Virus record (IMG/VR): IMGVR_UViG_3300012922_000011
Coordinates: 1-35,245 of that record
Length of the DNA: 35,245 nt
From: a virus
Strand: one strand, 5' to 3'
Both the position numbers and the translations under genes were made by a program. How positions within the stretch are numbered: position 1 is the first letter of the stretch; each line of letters begins with the position of its first letter. Positions 29,142 to 35,245 of the stretch are shown here, piece after piece. Under the pieces are notes generated by a model. It was not told the origin of the DNA. It searched no databases and was given only the letters and a program-made list of their open reading frames with translations.

Positions 29142-29170
29142 TTGCGGAGAGCGCACAATTCGCCTACACT
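29142..29170 (+). promoter_or_regulatory. Rightward early promoter 2
   Basis: TTGCGG (29142-29147), an ideal 17-base spacer and TACACT (29165-29170). It would give a ~160-base leader before the ATPase gene. Together with the overlapping upstream promoter it makes the start of the early operon. Confidence 0.5.
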
Positions 29171-29337
29171 GCGTTCACCGGGACCGCACCGGGAGACACC
29201 CCGACGCGGCCCCTCACCGACCCGGCGCACGAGTGGAGGCTCGCGCGTCAAAGCGGCTGGTCGGCAGTCTATCAAACGCCCCCCGCGATCCCGGCCGGGA
29301 TCGGCGGTCCTCCGGGCACCGTCAGGGAGTGACCGCC

Positions 29338-30534
29338 ATGGGATTGCTACAAGAGGCCATCATCGAGCAAGCCGCCGCGAAGATCGGGATCTTCGGCCCG
29401 CAGGGATCGGGCAAATCGCTCACCGCGTTCCTGATCCTCGTCGGGCTCTCGAAAGTGTTCCACAACAACGCCCCGATCGCGATGATGGACACCGAGAACG
29501 GCAGCGACTACCTCGTCGAGATCGCGAAAGCCGAGGGCGTGCCGTTCAAACGGTTCAAGAGTCGCGCGTTCAAAGACATGCGCACCGGGCTCACCGAGGC
29601 CGAGGAGGCCGGGTGCTGCGGCTATCTGGTCGACAGCTACACGCACCCGTGGACCGAGGTCAACGAGGCGCTTCGCAAAAAAAAGGGCGTCAAGAAACTT
29701 CAGATGCACCACCTCGACGAACTGAAAACCGTCTGGCGCACGTGGACGGACATGATGCTGAACAGCAACCTGCACGTGATCGTCTCGGGGCGACTCGGCT
29801 ACGTGTGGGACAAAGAGGAGGACGAGGAGGGGATGAAAACCGAACTCGTGAAGCTCGGGACCAAAATGAAATCCGAGAACGAGGCCGGGTACGAACCGTC
29901 GCTCCTCGTCGAACTCGAAGGGATCCAGGACGACGGCGCGCGCCGTCACAAGTCGCGGACCAAGCGCGGCACGATCTCGCACCATGCCTACGTGCTCAAG
30001 GATCGCTGGCGCGATCTGAACGGCCGTACGTTCACGTGGCGCGACCTCAACGACTACGAGGCGGGCGACTACGAGAAAGTGTTCAAGGTGTTCCGTCCGC
30101 ACTTCGATCACCTCGTCATCGGACAGAACGTGCAGCAGCGCGGCATCAACACCACGCGCACGAGCGAGAGCCTGTTCGTCGGCGGCGACACGCCGTACGG
30201 GGAGCGCATGCGCCGCGTGACGATCGCGCTCGAAGAAATCCAGGGGCTCCTCGTCGACCTCTGGCCGAGCCAGGACGCCGTCGCCAAGGATCTCAAGCGC
30301 ACGATCATCCGGACCGTGTTCGGGACGCGGAGCTGGACGAAAGTCTCGAATATGTCGATCGAGACGCTCGACGACGGGCTCGCGTCGCTCCGCCGGTTCG
30401 AGGCGGGCGTGACGCAAGGCGGCCAGCAGGCGGCGCTCACCGACCCGACGGTCGCCGCGTCGTACGTCGAGATGTGTGCGGCGCAGGTCGCCGCGCAGAA
30501 GGCCGAGGCTGAGAACACGATCGGAGTGCTATGA
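29338..30534 (+). CDS. P-loop ATPase, AAA_24/Sak4-like
   Basis: A 398-residue protein; ATG with AGGGAG eight bases upstream. Walker A is FGPQGSGKS near residue 18. A Walker-B-like strand GYLVDSY follows at ~95-101, and the block VIVSGRLGYVWDKEEDEEG is typical of the phage AAA_24 P-loop family, which includes Sak4-type RecA-like recombination proteins. The C-terminal ~200 residues are helical and less conserved. As first gene of the early operon it may promote DNA annealing or assist replication; family placement is fair, exact role uncertain. No SSB or exonuclease is recognisable nearby. Confidence 0.7.
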   Translation: MGLLQEAIIEQAAAKIGIFGPQGSGKSLTAFLILVGLSKVFHNNAPIAMMDTENGSDYLVEIAKAEGVPFKRFKSRAFKDMRTGLTEAEEAGCCGYLVDSYTHPWTEVNEALRKKKGVKKLQMHHLDELKTVWRTWTDMMLNSNLHVIVSGRLGYVWDKEEDEEGMKTELVKLGTKMKSENEAGYEPSLLVELEGIQDDGARRHKSRTKRGTISHHAYVLKDRWRDLNGRTFTWRDLNDYEAGDYEKVFKVFRPHFDHLVIGQNVQQRGINTTRTSESLFVGGDTPYGERMRRVTIALEEIQGLLVDLWPSQDAVAKDLKRTIIRTVFGTRSWTKVSNMSIETLDDGLASLRRFEAGVTQGGQQAALTDPTVAASYVEMCAAQVAAQKAEAENTIGVL

Positions 30535-30758
30535 GACTCTCGCCGGGGTCCTGCTACGTCACCGCGCGCGATCATGCGCAACATTGGGGGGGCCGCCGCG
30601 TGGCGGCTCCCCTGCCGCTCGCCCCGCCGAGCCCCTACGCCGGGCCCGATCGCCGCGTCGCGCGGGCCGACCGGCGCGGCGGCGACCGCCGCAGCGAGGC
30701 CGCCCGCGGCCGCCGCTACCGGCTGACCGACCGGCGCAAGGCCCCGCGGCCCGCGTGA
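30531..30758 (+). CDS. Small Arg-rich protein
   Basis: A 75-residue protein whose ATG overlaps the ATPase stop (ATGA). The last ~40 residues contain repeats of the type GPDRR, ADRRGGDRRSE, LTDRRKAP, giving a highly basic and likely disordered tail. The N-terminus has CYVTARDHAQHW. It may bind nucleic acid or simply reflect GC-rich composition; unknown. Confidence 0.5.
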   Translation: MRLSPGSCYVTARDHAQHWGGRRVAAPLPLAPPSPYAGPDRRVARADRRGGDRRSEAARGRRYRLTDRRKAPRPA

Positions 30759-30761
30759 CGC

Positions 30762-30953
30762 ATGGCGCGGCGGCGTCGGCCCGTCCGTCTCCCGCCACGC
30801 TGGCTCGACACGCTCCGCCCCGGCCGGTACTGCCCCTGCTGCAACCGCGTCACCCCCCTTGAGCAGACCCGTGACGATCCGTGCCTCATCCTGACGTGTG
30901 GCGCGTGTGGGTTCGTGCATGCCGTGCGCGATACCCCCGAGTCGACCGACTGA
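30762..30953 (+). CDS. Small zinc-ribbon protein
   Basis: A 63-residue protein beginning MARRRRPVRLPP. CPCC at ~24-27 and CGAC at ~46-49 form a two-knuckle zinc ribbon (RYCPCCNRVTPL and LTCGACGFVHAV). Basic N-terminus could contact DNA or RNA. It begins three bases after the previous stop. Confidence 0.6.
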   Translation: MARRRRPVRLPPRWLDTLRPGRYCPCCNRVTPLEQTRDDPCLILTCGACGFVHAVRDTPESTD

Positions 30954-30967
30954 TCTGGTGGATCACC

Positions 30968-31219
30968 ATGACGCGGTGCCGCCTCGCCACCGGGCACACG
31001 CCCGAACTGCGCAGCGACGCCCGGCGGCTGTGGCTCCGGTGCACCTCGTGCGGCGCAGTAACGGCCGGGTGGACGCTCGACCCGCCGCCGCTCGCGTGCC
31101 GTCCGCGCGTCGTCCGGTTCCGCGCCCGCCTCCGCCAAAAACAAGGGCTGGCGATTCTGCGCTATTTCGAGCACAATCGTCCGCGCACTGACCGCTCCCC
31201 CTGGCCGCCTCCGTCTTGA
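30968..31219 (+). CDS. Conserved small phage protein with one CxxC
   Basis: An 83-residue protein; I start at ATG 30968, the first start after the previous gene. The blocks CRLATGHTPELRSDARRLWL and RCTSCGAVTAGWTLDPPPL recur in small phage proteins and suggest a zinc-binding turn (C-x-x-C with an upstream C/H). The C-terminal part is basic. Function unknown. Confidence 0.55.
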   Translation: MTRCRLATGHTPELRSDARRLWLRCTSCGAVTAGWTLDPPPLACRPRVVRFRARLRQKQGLAILRYFEHNRPRTDRSPWPPPS

Positions 31220-31229
31220 GGGACACGCC

Positions 31230-31649
31230 ATGACCGACCGCCCGTTCGTGCAGACGCTCTGCGACCTCCGCCGCGGCACACTCACCGATCAATTGCAAGG
31301 GCACCTCACGCGCGTCGTCGCCGCAGTGCGGGAGACCGGCTGTAAGGGCTCGCTCACGCTCACGCTCACGATCAAGCCCGCGAAAGGCGACAGCGCGGCG
31401 GTGCTGATCGACGACGACGTCAAGTGCAAGATCCCGACGCATCCGCACGAGCCGTCGATCATGTTCGTGACCGAGGAGAACGAACTCACGCGCCGCGATC
31501 CGCGCCAGCCGAAACTCGATCTCGATGGGCCCACGCCGGGGCCGCGCCCGGTGGACTTTCGATCGCGCGCCGCGGGCGAGGACCCGGTCGCAAGCGACGA
31601 GGAGGTCGTCGCGGCGACCACCGGCGAGAGCGACAAGAAACTGCACTGA
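31230..31649 (+). CDS. Conserved phage early protein
   Basis: A 139-residue protein. The pattern FVQTLCDLRRGTLTDQLQGH, VVAAVRETGCKGSLTLTLTI, DDDVKCKIPTHP, MFVTEENELTRRDPRQPKL is that of a widespread but uncharacterised phage family that usually lies near recombination genes. The C-terminal third is acidic and disordered. Function unknown; its persistence next to DUF2303 and P-loop genes suggests a DNA-metabolism role. Confidence 0.7.
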   Translation: MTDRPFVQTLCDLRRGTLTDQLQGHLTRVVAAVRETGCKGSLTLTLTIKPAKGDSAAVLIDDDVKCKIPTHPHEPSIMFVTEENELTRRDPRQPKLDLDGPTPGPRPVDFRSRAAGEDPVASDEEVVAATTGESDKKLH

Positions 31650-31655
31650 CGCGCC

Positions 31656-31895
31656 ATGACGAAACAAGAACTCCTCGACGATCCGAACTCGTGCCTCAAT
31701 CGCTCGACCGACGACGAGCCGGTGTTCCTGCTCTGCGGCCGCGATGTCCTCGCGCCCGACCTCGTCGACGAGTGGGCGTACCGCGCGTCGTGCCGCGGCG
31801 TGCGCCAAGCCAAAACGACCGACGCGTCGGTCGACGCCGCGGCGATGCGCAAGTGGCAGACTGATCATCCGGATCGGGTGAAGGTCCCGGACTGA
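31656..31895 (+). CDS. Conserved small hypothetical protein
   Basis: A 79-residue protein starting seven bases after the previous stop. Segments are NSCLNRSTDDEPVFLLCGRD, then VLAPDLVDEWAYRA and DAAAMRKWQTDHPDRVKVP. It resembles small phage proteins found with the preceding family. The stop overlaps the next start (TGATGG). Function unknown. Confidence 0.6.
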   Translation: MTKQELLDDPNSCLNRSTDDEPVFLLCGRDVLAPDLVDEWAYRASCRGVRQAKTTDASVDAAAMRKWQTDHPDRVKVPD

Positions 31896-32152
31896 TGGCG
31901 ACGCAACCCGCGCGCGATAAAGCCATCGCGCTCCTGGCGAGTCTGCTCTCTGATCGCGACGCGGGCACCGCGCGCCCCGAACCCGCGGCGGACGCGGCCG
32001 CGCTCGTCGATGCTCTCGTCGAGGCGGTGCAGGAATCGGTCGTCGTGAGCACGCGCGCCGCGCGCCGCATGCCGGTCCCCGCCGAGCGCCCGACCATGCT
32101 CGACGTCGTCGGGACGACCGGCGGCAAGGCCACCATCGAAACCCGCCGGTGA
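31895..32152 (+). CDS. Small Ala-rich helical protein
   Basis: An 85-residue protein whose ATG overlaps the upstream stop. Helices RDKAIALLASLLSDRDAG and ALVDALVEAVQESVVV are followed by a basic and then flexible tail. Not recognised. Confidence 0.55.
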   Translation: MATQPARDKAIALLASLLSDRDAGTARPEPAADAAALVDALVEAVQESVVVSTRAARRMPVPAERPTMLDVVGTTGGKATIETRR

Positions 32153-32156
32153 GCGC

Positions 32157-32285
32157 ATGCCCGCGGCCGATCTCAACCTCCGTGTATTCCTGATCCTGAC
32201 CGCGTACGCGCCGCGCTGGGTGGCGCGCTGTCTCCCCCGCCGGTGGCGGCACACGCAGCTCCGCAAATTTCTCCGCCTCCCCTGA
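32157..32285 (+). CDS. 42-residue basic peptide
   Basis: Begins four bases after the preceding stop and ends 14 bases before the next gene. It contains a short hydrophobic segment (LRVFLILTAYAPRWV) and a basic tail (PRRWRHTQLRKFLRLP). There is no clear SD, so translation may be coupled. It is a plausible but unproven gene filling an otherwise empty 147-base gap. Confidence 0.4.
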   Translation: MPAADLNLRVFLILTAYAPRWVARCLPRRWRHTQLRKFLRLP

Positions 32286-32299
32286 GAGGAGCACACTCG

Positions 32300-33616
32300 A
32301 TGCCCGACCTCGACAAGATCCGCACGTGGGCCCAGGCGATCGTCGACGAATGCGCCGAGTACGCGCACGGCCCGACGACGCAGGCGATCCGCGTCACGGC
32401 GGGCGCGCGGCTCGATCCGATCCTCGCCGACGCGCCCGACGGCGCGATCCTCGTGCTCGAACCGGGCGAGTACGAGGGCCCGCTCACCCTGTCACGGCCC
32501 GTCGTCCTCACGTCGTCGGTCGCCGACCTCGGGACGGCGCGCGCGGTCCCGCGCGAGGGGCAGGCGACGATCCGGAGCGCCGGGCAAACGATCACGACGA
32601 CCGGGGTCGGCGCGCACGCGGTCGGGCTCACGCTCCGCTCCGACAATCCCGACAACACCATCTGGTACGACGCGGGCATCGGCAGCATCCTCGACCGCTG
32701 TGTCCTGCTCGGCAACCACGCCACCGGCCAGCATCACGGGTTCGCGGCGAACGGGAAACAAGCGAGCCTGATCAAGACCACGGTCGACGACTGCTATCGG
32801 CCGGGGCAGGACGCGCAGGCGGTGATCGCGTGGGACGGGACCGACGGGCTCCTCATCGACGACTGCTATCTCGGCGGCGGCGCGCAGTCGTTCATGTCGG
32901 GCGGCGCGGATGCCGCGAACGCCGATCGCATCCCGAAAAACATCGTCATCCGCAACTCGACGCTCTCGAAGAATCCCGACTGGCGGCGGCTCTACGGCGC
33001 GCAGTTCAAGTGCGCGCTCGAAGTCAAGTGCGGGATCGACCTGACGTTCGAGGACGTGATCCTGGAGGGTAGCGGCACCGATGGATCCTCGACCGGCTAC
33101 GTCGCGCTGTTCACGCCGCGGAACCAAAGCGGCGGGGCGGAGTTCTCGACGATCCGGCGCGTCCGTCTGAGCCGGTGTCTGGCGCGCTACGGCGGCGGCG
33201 GCATTTCGATGCTCGGCACCGACGACGAGAAGGATCGCAAGACCGGCGCGCGCCACATCAGCGGCCCGCTGGCCGAGGTGACGATCGAGCAGCTCTATCT
33301 CGGCCCGCTCGATCCAGTCGCCTACGGCGGCGGTCAAGGGCGCGCGTTCCTGTTCAACAACAACCCGCAAGCAGTGACGATCCAGCACGTGACGATCGAA
33401 GGCAAAAACCTGAACGCGATCGGCTACTTCATGAAAACGCCGCCCGCCGGGCTCGTGCTCCGCAACATCAACATGACCAAGGCGGCCGCGAAATACGACT
33501 GGAAGATCGACGGCGGTGGCCAGGGCAGCGCCGGGTTGAGAGCGTATGCGCCGACGGCGGTCGTCGAGGTGACGCCGACTGATCCGGGCGCGACCGACTA
33601 TCCGCACGCGGCGTGA
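32300..33616 (+). CDS. Right-handed beta-helix (pectate-lyase-fold) protein
   Basis: A 438-residue protein with SD AGAGGAG. After a helical N-terminus (residues 1-~35) come many short turns typical of parallel beta-helices: ILVLEPGEYEGPLTLSRPVV, LIDDCYLGG, NIVIRNSTLSK, DLTFEDVILEGSG, TIRRVRLSRC, VTIQHVTIEGKN, LVLRNINMTKA. No signal peptide. Such folds are used in phage tailspikes and polysaccharide-degrading enzymes, but this gene lies in the early operon, far from the tail genes. It could be a depolymerase, a spike made from a different promoter, or an intracellular protein. Catalytic residues are not assigned. Confidence 0.65.
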   Translation: MPDLDKIRTWAQAIVDECAEYAHGPTTQAIRVTAGARLDPILADAPDGAILVLEPGEYEGPLTLSRPVVLTSSVADLGTARAVPREGQATIRSAGQTITTTGVGAHAVGLTLRSDNPDNTIWYDAGIGSILDRCVLLGNHATGQHHGFAANGKQASLIKTTVDDCYRPGQDAQAVIAWDGTDGLLIDDCYLGGGAQSFMSGGADAANADRIPKNIVIRNSTLSKNPDWRRLYGAQFKCALEVKCGIDLTFEDVILEGSGTDGSSTGYVALFTPRNQSGGAEFSTIRRVRLSRCLARYGGGGISMLGTDDEKDRKTGARHISGPLAEVTIEQLYLGPLDPVAYGGGQGRAFLFNNNPQAVTIQHVTIEGKNLNAIGYFMKTPPAGLVLRNINMTKAAAKYDWKIDGGGQGSAGLRAYAPTAVVEVTPTDPGATDYPHAA

Positions 33617-33619
33617 GCG

Positions 33620-33808
33620 ATGAACCCCGACCCCGAGGTCCTCGCGCAGATCCGCCGCGACCGGCACGAGCGCGGGCGCACCCTCGGCGAGTTGCATGAC
33701 GTCTACGGGGCCGCGGCGGTCGTCGCGGCGCTCGGCGTGCACTATGTGGCGGCGGCGCTCGGCGTTACTCCCGACGTTCCAGCGCCCGACCACGACGACG
33801 ACGATTGA
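33620..33808 (+). CDS. Small hypothetical protein
   Basis: A 62-residue protein starting three bases after the previous stop. It has a charged helix VLAQIRRDRHERGRTLGELH, then AAAVVAALGVHYVAAALG and an acidic end (DHDDDD). Unknown function. Confidence 0.5.
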   Translation: MNPDPEVLAQIRRDRHERGRTLGELHDVYGAAAVVAALGVHYVAAALGVTPDVPAPDHDDDD

Positions 33809-33818
33809 GAGGTGACGG

Positions 33819-34697
33819 ATGGACGGCTACGAGAATATCCAGGCGGCGATCGATGCGGGCGAGAAACTCGGCGAACTAAAACACGGCGGCGACGTCCACC
33901 GCGTGAGCGAGCGCGAGATGCCGTTTCTCCTGCTGCCCGCGGACCTCAACGTGATCGGGCTCGAAGACACGTTGCTGCGCCCGCTCCGCGCCCGCGCCGA
34001 CGTCCTCGTGCACGATGCCGACAGCTTTGTCCGCTACGTCATGCGCTACAAAGACGACGCGACCGTCGTGTTCTCGGACCTGGAAAAACTGACGTGGTAC
34101 GCCCTCGTCGATTACCACGAGGCCAACGGCGGCGAACGGCTCGCGGGCTGGGCGCAGCACCGCCTCAAGTACACCTGTCGGTCCACGCCCGAGTGGCGCG
34201 CGTGGCACGGGAGCAACGGGAAACAGCACGCGAAAGGGCAGCTCGAATTCGCGGAGTTCCTGGAAGATCACATCCCCGACATGGTGCAGCCCGACGGGGC
34301 GACGCTCCTCGAAGTCGTGACCGGGCTCGAAGCGAAAAAGGACGTCAACTTTCGATCGAGCGTGCGGACCGACAGCGGCGAGCAACAACTCGTCTACGAG
34401 GAGACGATCAACACCACGGCGAAAAAAGGGACGATGCTGATCCCGACCTCGATCACGCTGCAACTGCGGCCGTTCGAGGGCACCGGGCCACGCCGGATCG
34501 ACGCGCGGCTCCGGCACCGGATCGGCGACAACGGCCGCCTCTCCCTCTGGTTCGACCTCATTCGGTGGGAGGCCCTCTTGGAGGAGGCGTTCGGGGAGAT
34601 CCGCGCCCAGATCACCGCCGGTCTACCGGGCGTGCCGCAGTTCGCGGGCGGCGTGCCGACCATGCCAGACCTCTCCAAACGGCCGGATCGCAAGTAA
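33819..34697 (+). CDS. DUF2303 / YfdQ-like protein
   Basis: A 292-residue protein with SD GAGAGGTGAC. The pattern RPRARADVLVHDADSFVRYV (as LRARADVLVHDADSFVRYVM), FSDLEKLTWYALVDYH, WAQHRLKYTCRSTPEWRAWH, QLEFAEFLEDHIPDMVQPDG and FRSSVRTDSGEQQLVYEE is characteristic of the DUF2303 (YfdQ) family found in phages and prophages. Length is normal. The function is unknown; association with recombination and P-loop genes is common. It ends the early operon before the ATTATGCTATAAA promoter. Confidence 0.85.
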   Translation: MDGYENIQAAIDAGEKLGELKHGGDVHRVSEREMPFLLLPADLNVIGLEDTLLRPLRARADVLVHDADSFVRYVMRYKDDATVVFSDLEKLTWYALVDYHEANGGERLAGWAQHRLKYTCRSTPEWRAWHGSNGKQHAKGQLEFAEFLEDHIPDMVQPDGATLLEVVTGLEAKKDVNFRSSVRTDSGEQQLVYEETINTTAKKGTMLIPTSITLQLRPFEGTGPRRIDARLRHRIGDNGRLSLWFDLIRWEALLEEAFGEIRAQITAGLPGVPQFAGGVPTMPDLSKRPDRK

Positions 34698-34737
34698 GCC
34701 CGACGACCATTCCTGGCGGGCGGAGGGGCGAGAATTA

Positions 34738-34746
34738 TGCTATAAA
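34738..34746 (+). promoter_or_regulatory. Extended -10 promoter before 34769
   Basis: TGC-TATAAA (34738-34746) with no good -35; the upstream ATTATGC is the same as in the rightward early promoter at 29125-29130. It would give a ~15-base leader for the next gene, which has no clear SD. Confidence 0.45.
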
Positions 34747-34768
34747 GGGCTTAGCCTCCTCCGCCGCC

Positions 34769-35002
34769 ATGACCGTGATCCTCCTCGACGAACAGCTCGG
34801 GATCGTCGTCCGCGCCGCCCGGTGCGACAGCGCGCACGACCGCGTCACGCTGGCGACGACCCGGCTCCAGATCGGCGCGCTCGCGCTCGACTGCTGCACC
34901 CCGTGCGCCGAGAACCTCACCCGGATCGCCGCCCGCTACGGCGTCCCGGCGACGGCGACCGAGGTCGATCCGCACCCGCTCACCCTCACCGCCGTCGACT
35001 AA
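34769..35002 (+). CDS. Small hypothetical protein
   Basis: A 77-residue protein. ATG 34769 is the first start after the extended -10 at 34738. The middle has LDCCTPCAENLTRIAARYG and the start TVILLDEQLGIVVRAARC. The CCTPC cluster could bind metal, but spacing is atypical. No SD. Unknown function. Confidence 0.5.
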   Translation: MTVILLDEQLGIVVRAARCDSAHDRVTLATTRLQIGALALDCCTPCAENLTRIAARYGVPATATEVDPHPLTLTAVD

Positions 35003-35106
35003 CCTGCCCTGCGCCAGGGTGTGCAGACGTGCGCACCCGCCGATTGTGTGTCGGCGTGTGCACCGGCAGCTTGACGGCGTGGAACCATTCTACTACAATG
35101 GTTCTC
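35003..35106 (+). other. Intergenic region before 35107
   Basis: These 104 bases contain two GTGTGCA motifs (~35020 and ~35057) similar to those upstream of the promoter at 19496, followed by the promoter and the GAACCATT/AATGGTTC inverted repeat. Confidence 0.5.
35071..35104 (+). promoter_or_regulatory. Promoter overlapped by an operator-like palindrome
   Basis: TTGACG (35071-35076), a 17-base spacer and TACAAT (35094-35099). GAACCATT (35082-35089) and AATGGTTC (35097-35104) form a perfect eight-base inverted repeat around CTACTAC, covering the spacer, the -10 and the likely start. Transcription would begin at about 35106, right at the ATG. Confidence 0.7.
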
Positions 35107-35211
35107 ATGATGAACACGGGCATGACCTCCGACAACTTCGAGACACTCCTCGTCCTCGCCGAACTCGAACTCCTCCAGGCGGGCCTCTCGCTCGCCGTCG
35201 AGGTGCTGTGA
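35107..35211 (+). CDS. 34-residue peptide, probably leaderless
   Basis: Begins with ATG ATG at 35107/35110 and ends overlapping the next ATG (TGATG). The peptide is MMNTGMTSDNFETLL followed by a leucine/alanine-rich helix (AELELLQAGLSLAVEVL). There is no SD and the expected transcription start is at the first ATG, so it is probably translated from a leaderless mRNA. Confidence 0.5.
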   Translation: MMNTGMTSDNFETLLVLAELELLQAGLSLAVEVL

Positions 35212-35245
35212 TGACGAAAACCCGCGAACTCGAACTCCTCGATCA
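35211..35245 (+). CDS. Start of a gene cut by the window edge
   Basis: The ATG overlaps the preceding stop (TGATG). Only MTKTRELELLD is visible. Nothing can be said about its function; its coupling to the leaderless peptide suggests the same promoter. Confidence 0.45.
   Translation, partial: MTKTRELELLD

Larger units (their letters stand above)
29046..29337. promoter_or_regulatory. Divergent switch (immunity) region
   Basis: These 292 bases separate the leftward repressor gene from the rightward early operon and contain no ORF with a usable start behind the promoters. They hold one leftward and two rightward promoters, a repeated CGATTATGC (29052-29060 and 29122-29130) and an imperfect inverted repeat, GTTGCATTGG on the minus strand (29075-29084) against GCTACATTGG on the plus strand (29129-29138). 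These are operator candidates. Confidence 0.6.

Noticed and set aside
29057-29332. Plus-strand ORF of 91 codons before the ATPase gene
   Set aside because: Its only ATG precedes both rightward promoters and no usable start codon lies downstream of them in that frame.
1-35245. tRNA genes, rRNA, insertion sequences or an integrase attachment site
   Set aside because: I saw no tRNA-like cloverleaf, no transposase or integrase motifs and no flanking direct repeats typical of IS elements.

Overview
The window is a contiguous stretch of a tailed double-stranded DNA phage or prophage genome. It is very GC-rich, genes are tightly packed with many ATGA/GTGA/TAATG overlaps, and most starts have GGAG-type Shine-Dalgarno (SD) sites. 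The tail genes (tail-terminator-like protein, tube protein, assembly chaperones with a slippery site, 769-residue tape measure, no contractile sheath) point to a siphovirus. A GH108-type endolysin and sigma70-like promoters suggest a GC-rich Gram-negative, probably proteobacterial, host; this is inference. Terminase, portal and integrase are not in the window.

Positions 2-7180 hold head and connector genes, rightward: a prohead protease fused to a scaffold-like region (5' end cut by the window), a decoration-like protein, the major capsid protein, head-tail connectors, tail terminator, tail tube, and tail chaperones joined by an A_AAA_AAA -1 frameshift site. Positions 7187-17716 hold the tape measure, a 1552-residue tail-tip/hub protein, and three adhesion-type proteins, the last built of three tandem copies of one ~260-residue domain. 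Positions 17736-19429 form a lysis-end module: a membrane-anchored coiled-coil protein, small zinc-ribbon proteins and the endolysin.

A promoter at 19496-19525 then opens a short rightward operon of small genes (19579-20509). Positions 20517-23931 are a leftward operon of small accessory genes headed by a ribbon-helix-helix protein. Positions 24025-26496 are a rightward run of small zinc-binding and membrane proteins.

Positions 26489-29340 are the control and replication region, mostly leftward. A replication-initiator-like gene carries five GTGCACCCTTTC repeats inside its coding sequence, as in the lambda O gene, and is a strong candidate origin. It has a long leader with an operator-like palindrome, a large hairpin and a 22-codon upstream ORF. 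Next come a PAS-like gene and a Cro/CI-type repressor gene, then a divergent switch region with promoters in both directions. Positions 29338-35002 are the rightward early operon: a P-loop ATPase, many small proteins, an unexpected right-handed beta-helix protein and a DUF2303/YfdQ-like protein. A second copy of the 19496-type promoter at 35071-35099 starts genes that leave the window.

The most notable signals are: the repeat array inside the replication gene; two promoters 15.6 kb apart sharing an identical 19-mer that ends in ATG; related motifs in opposite orientation on either side of the capsid gene; the overlapping repressor/PAS pair in different frames; and a parS-like inverted repeat at 24051-24078.
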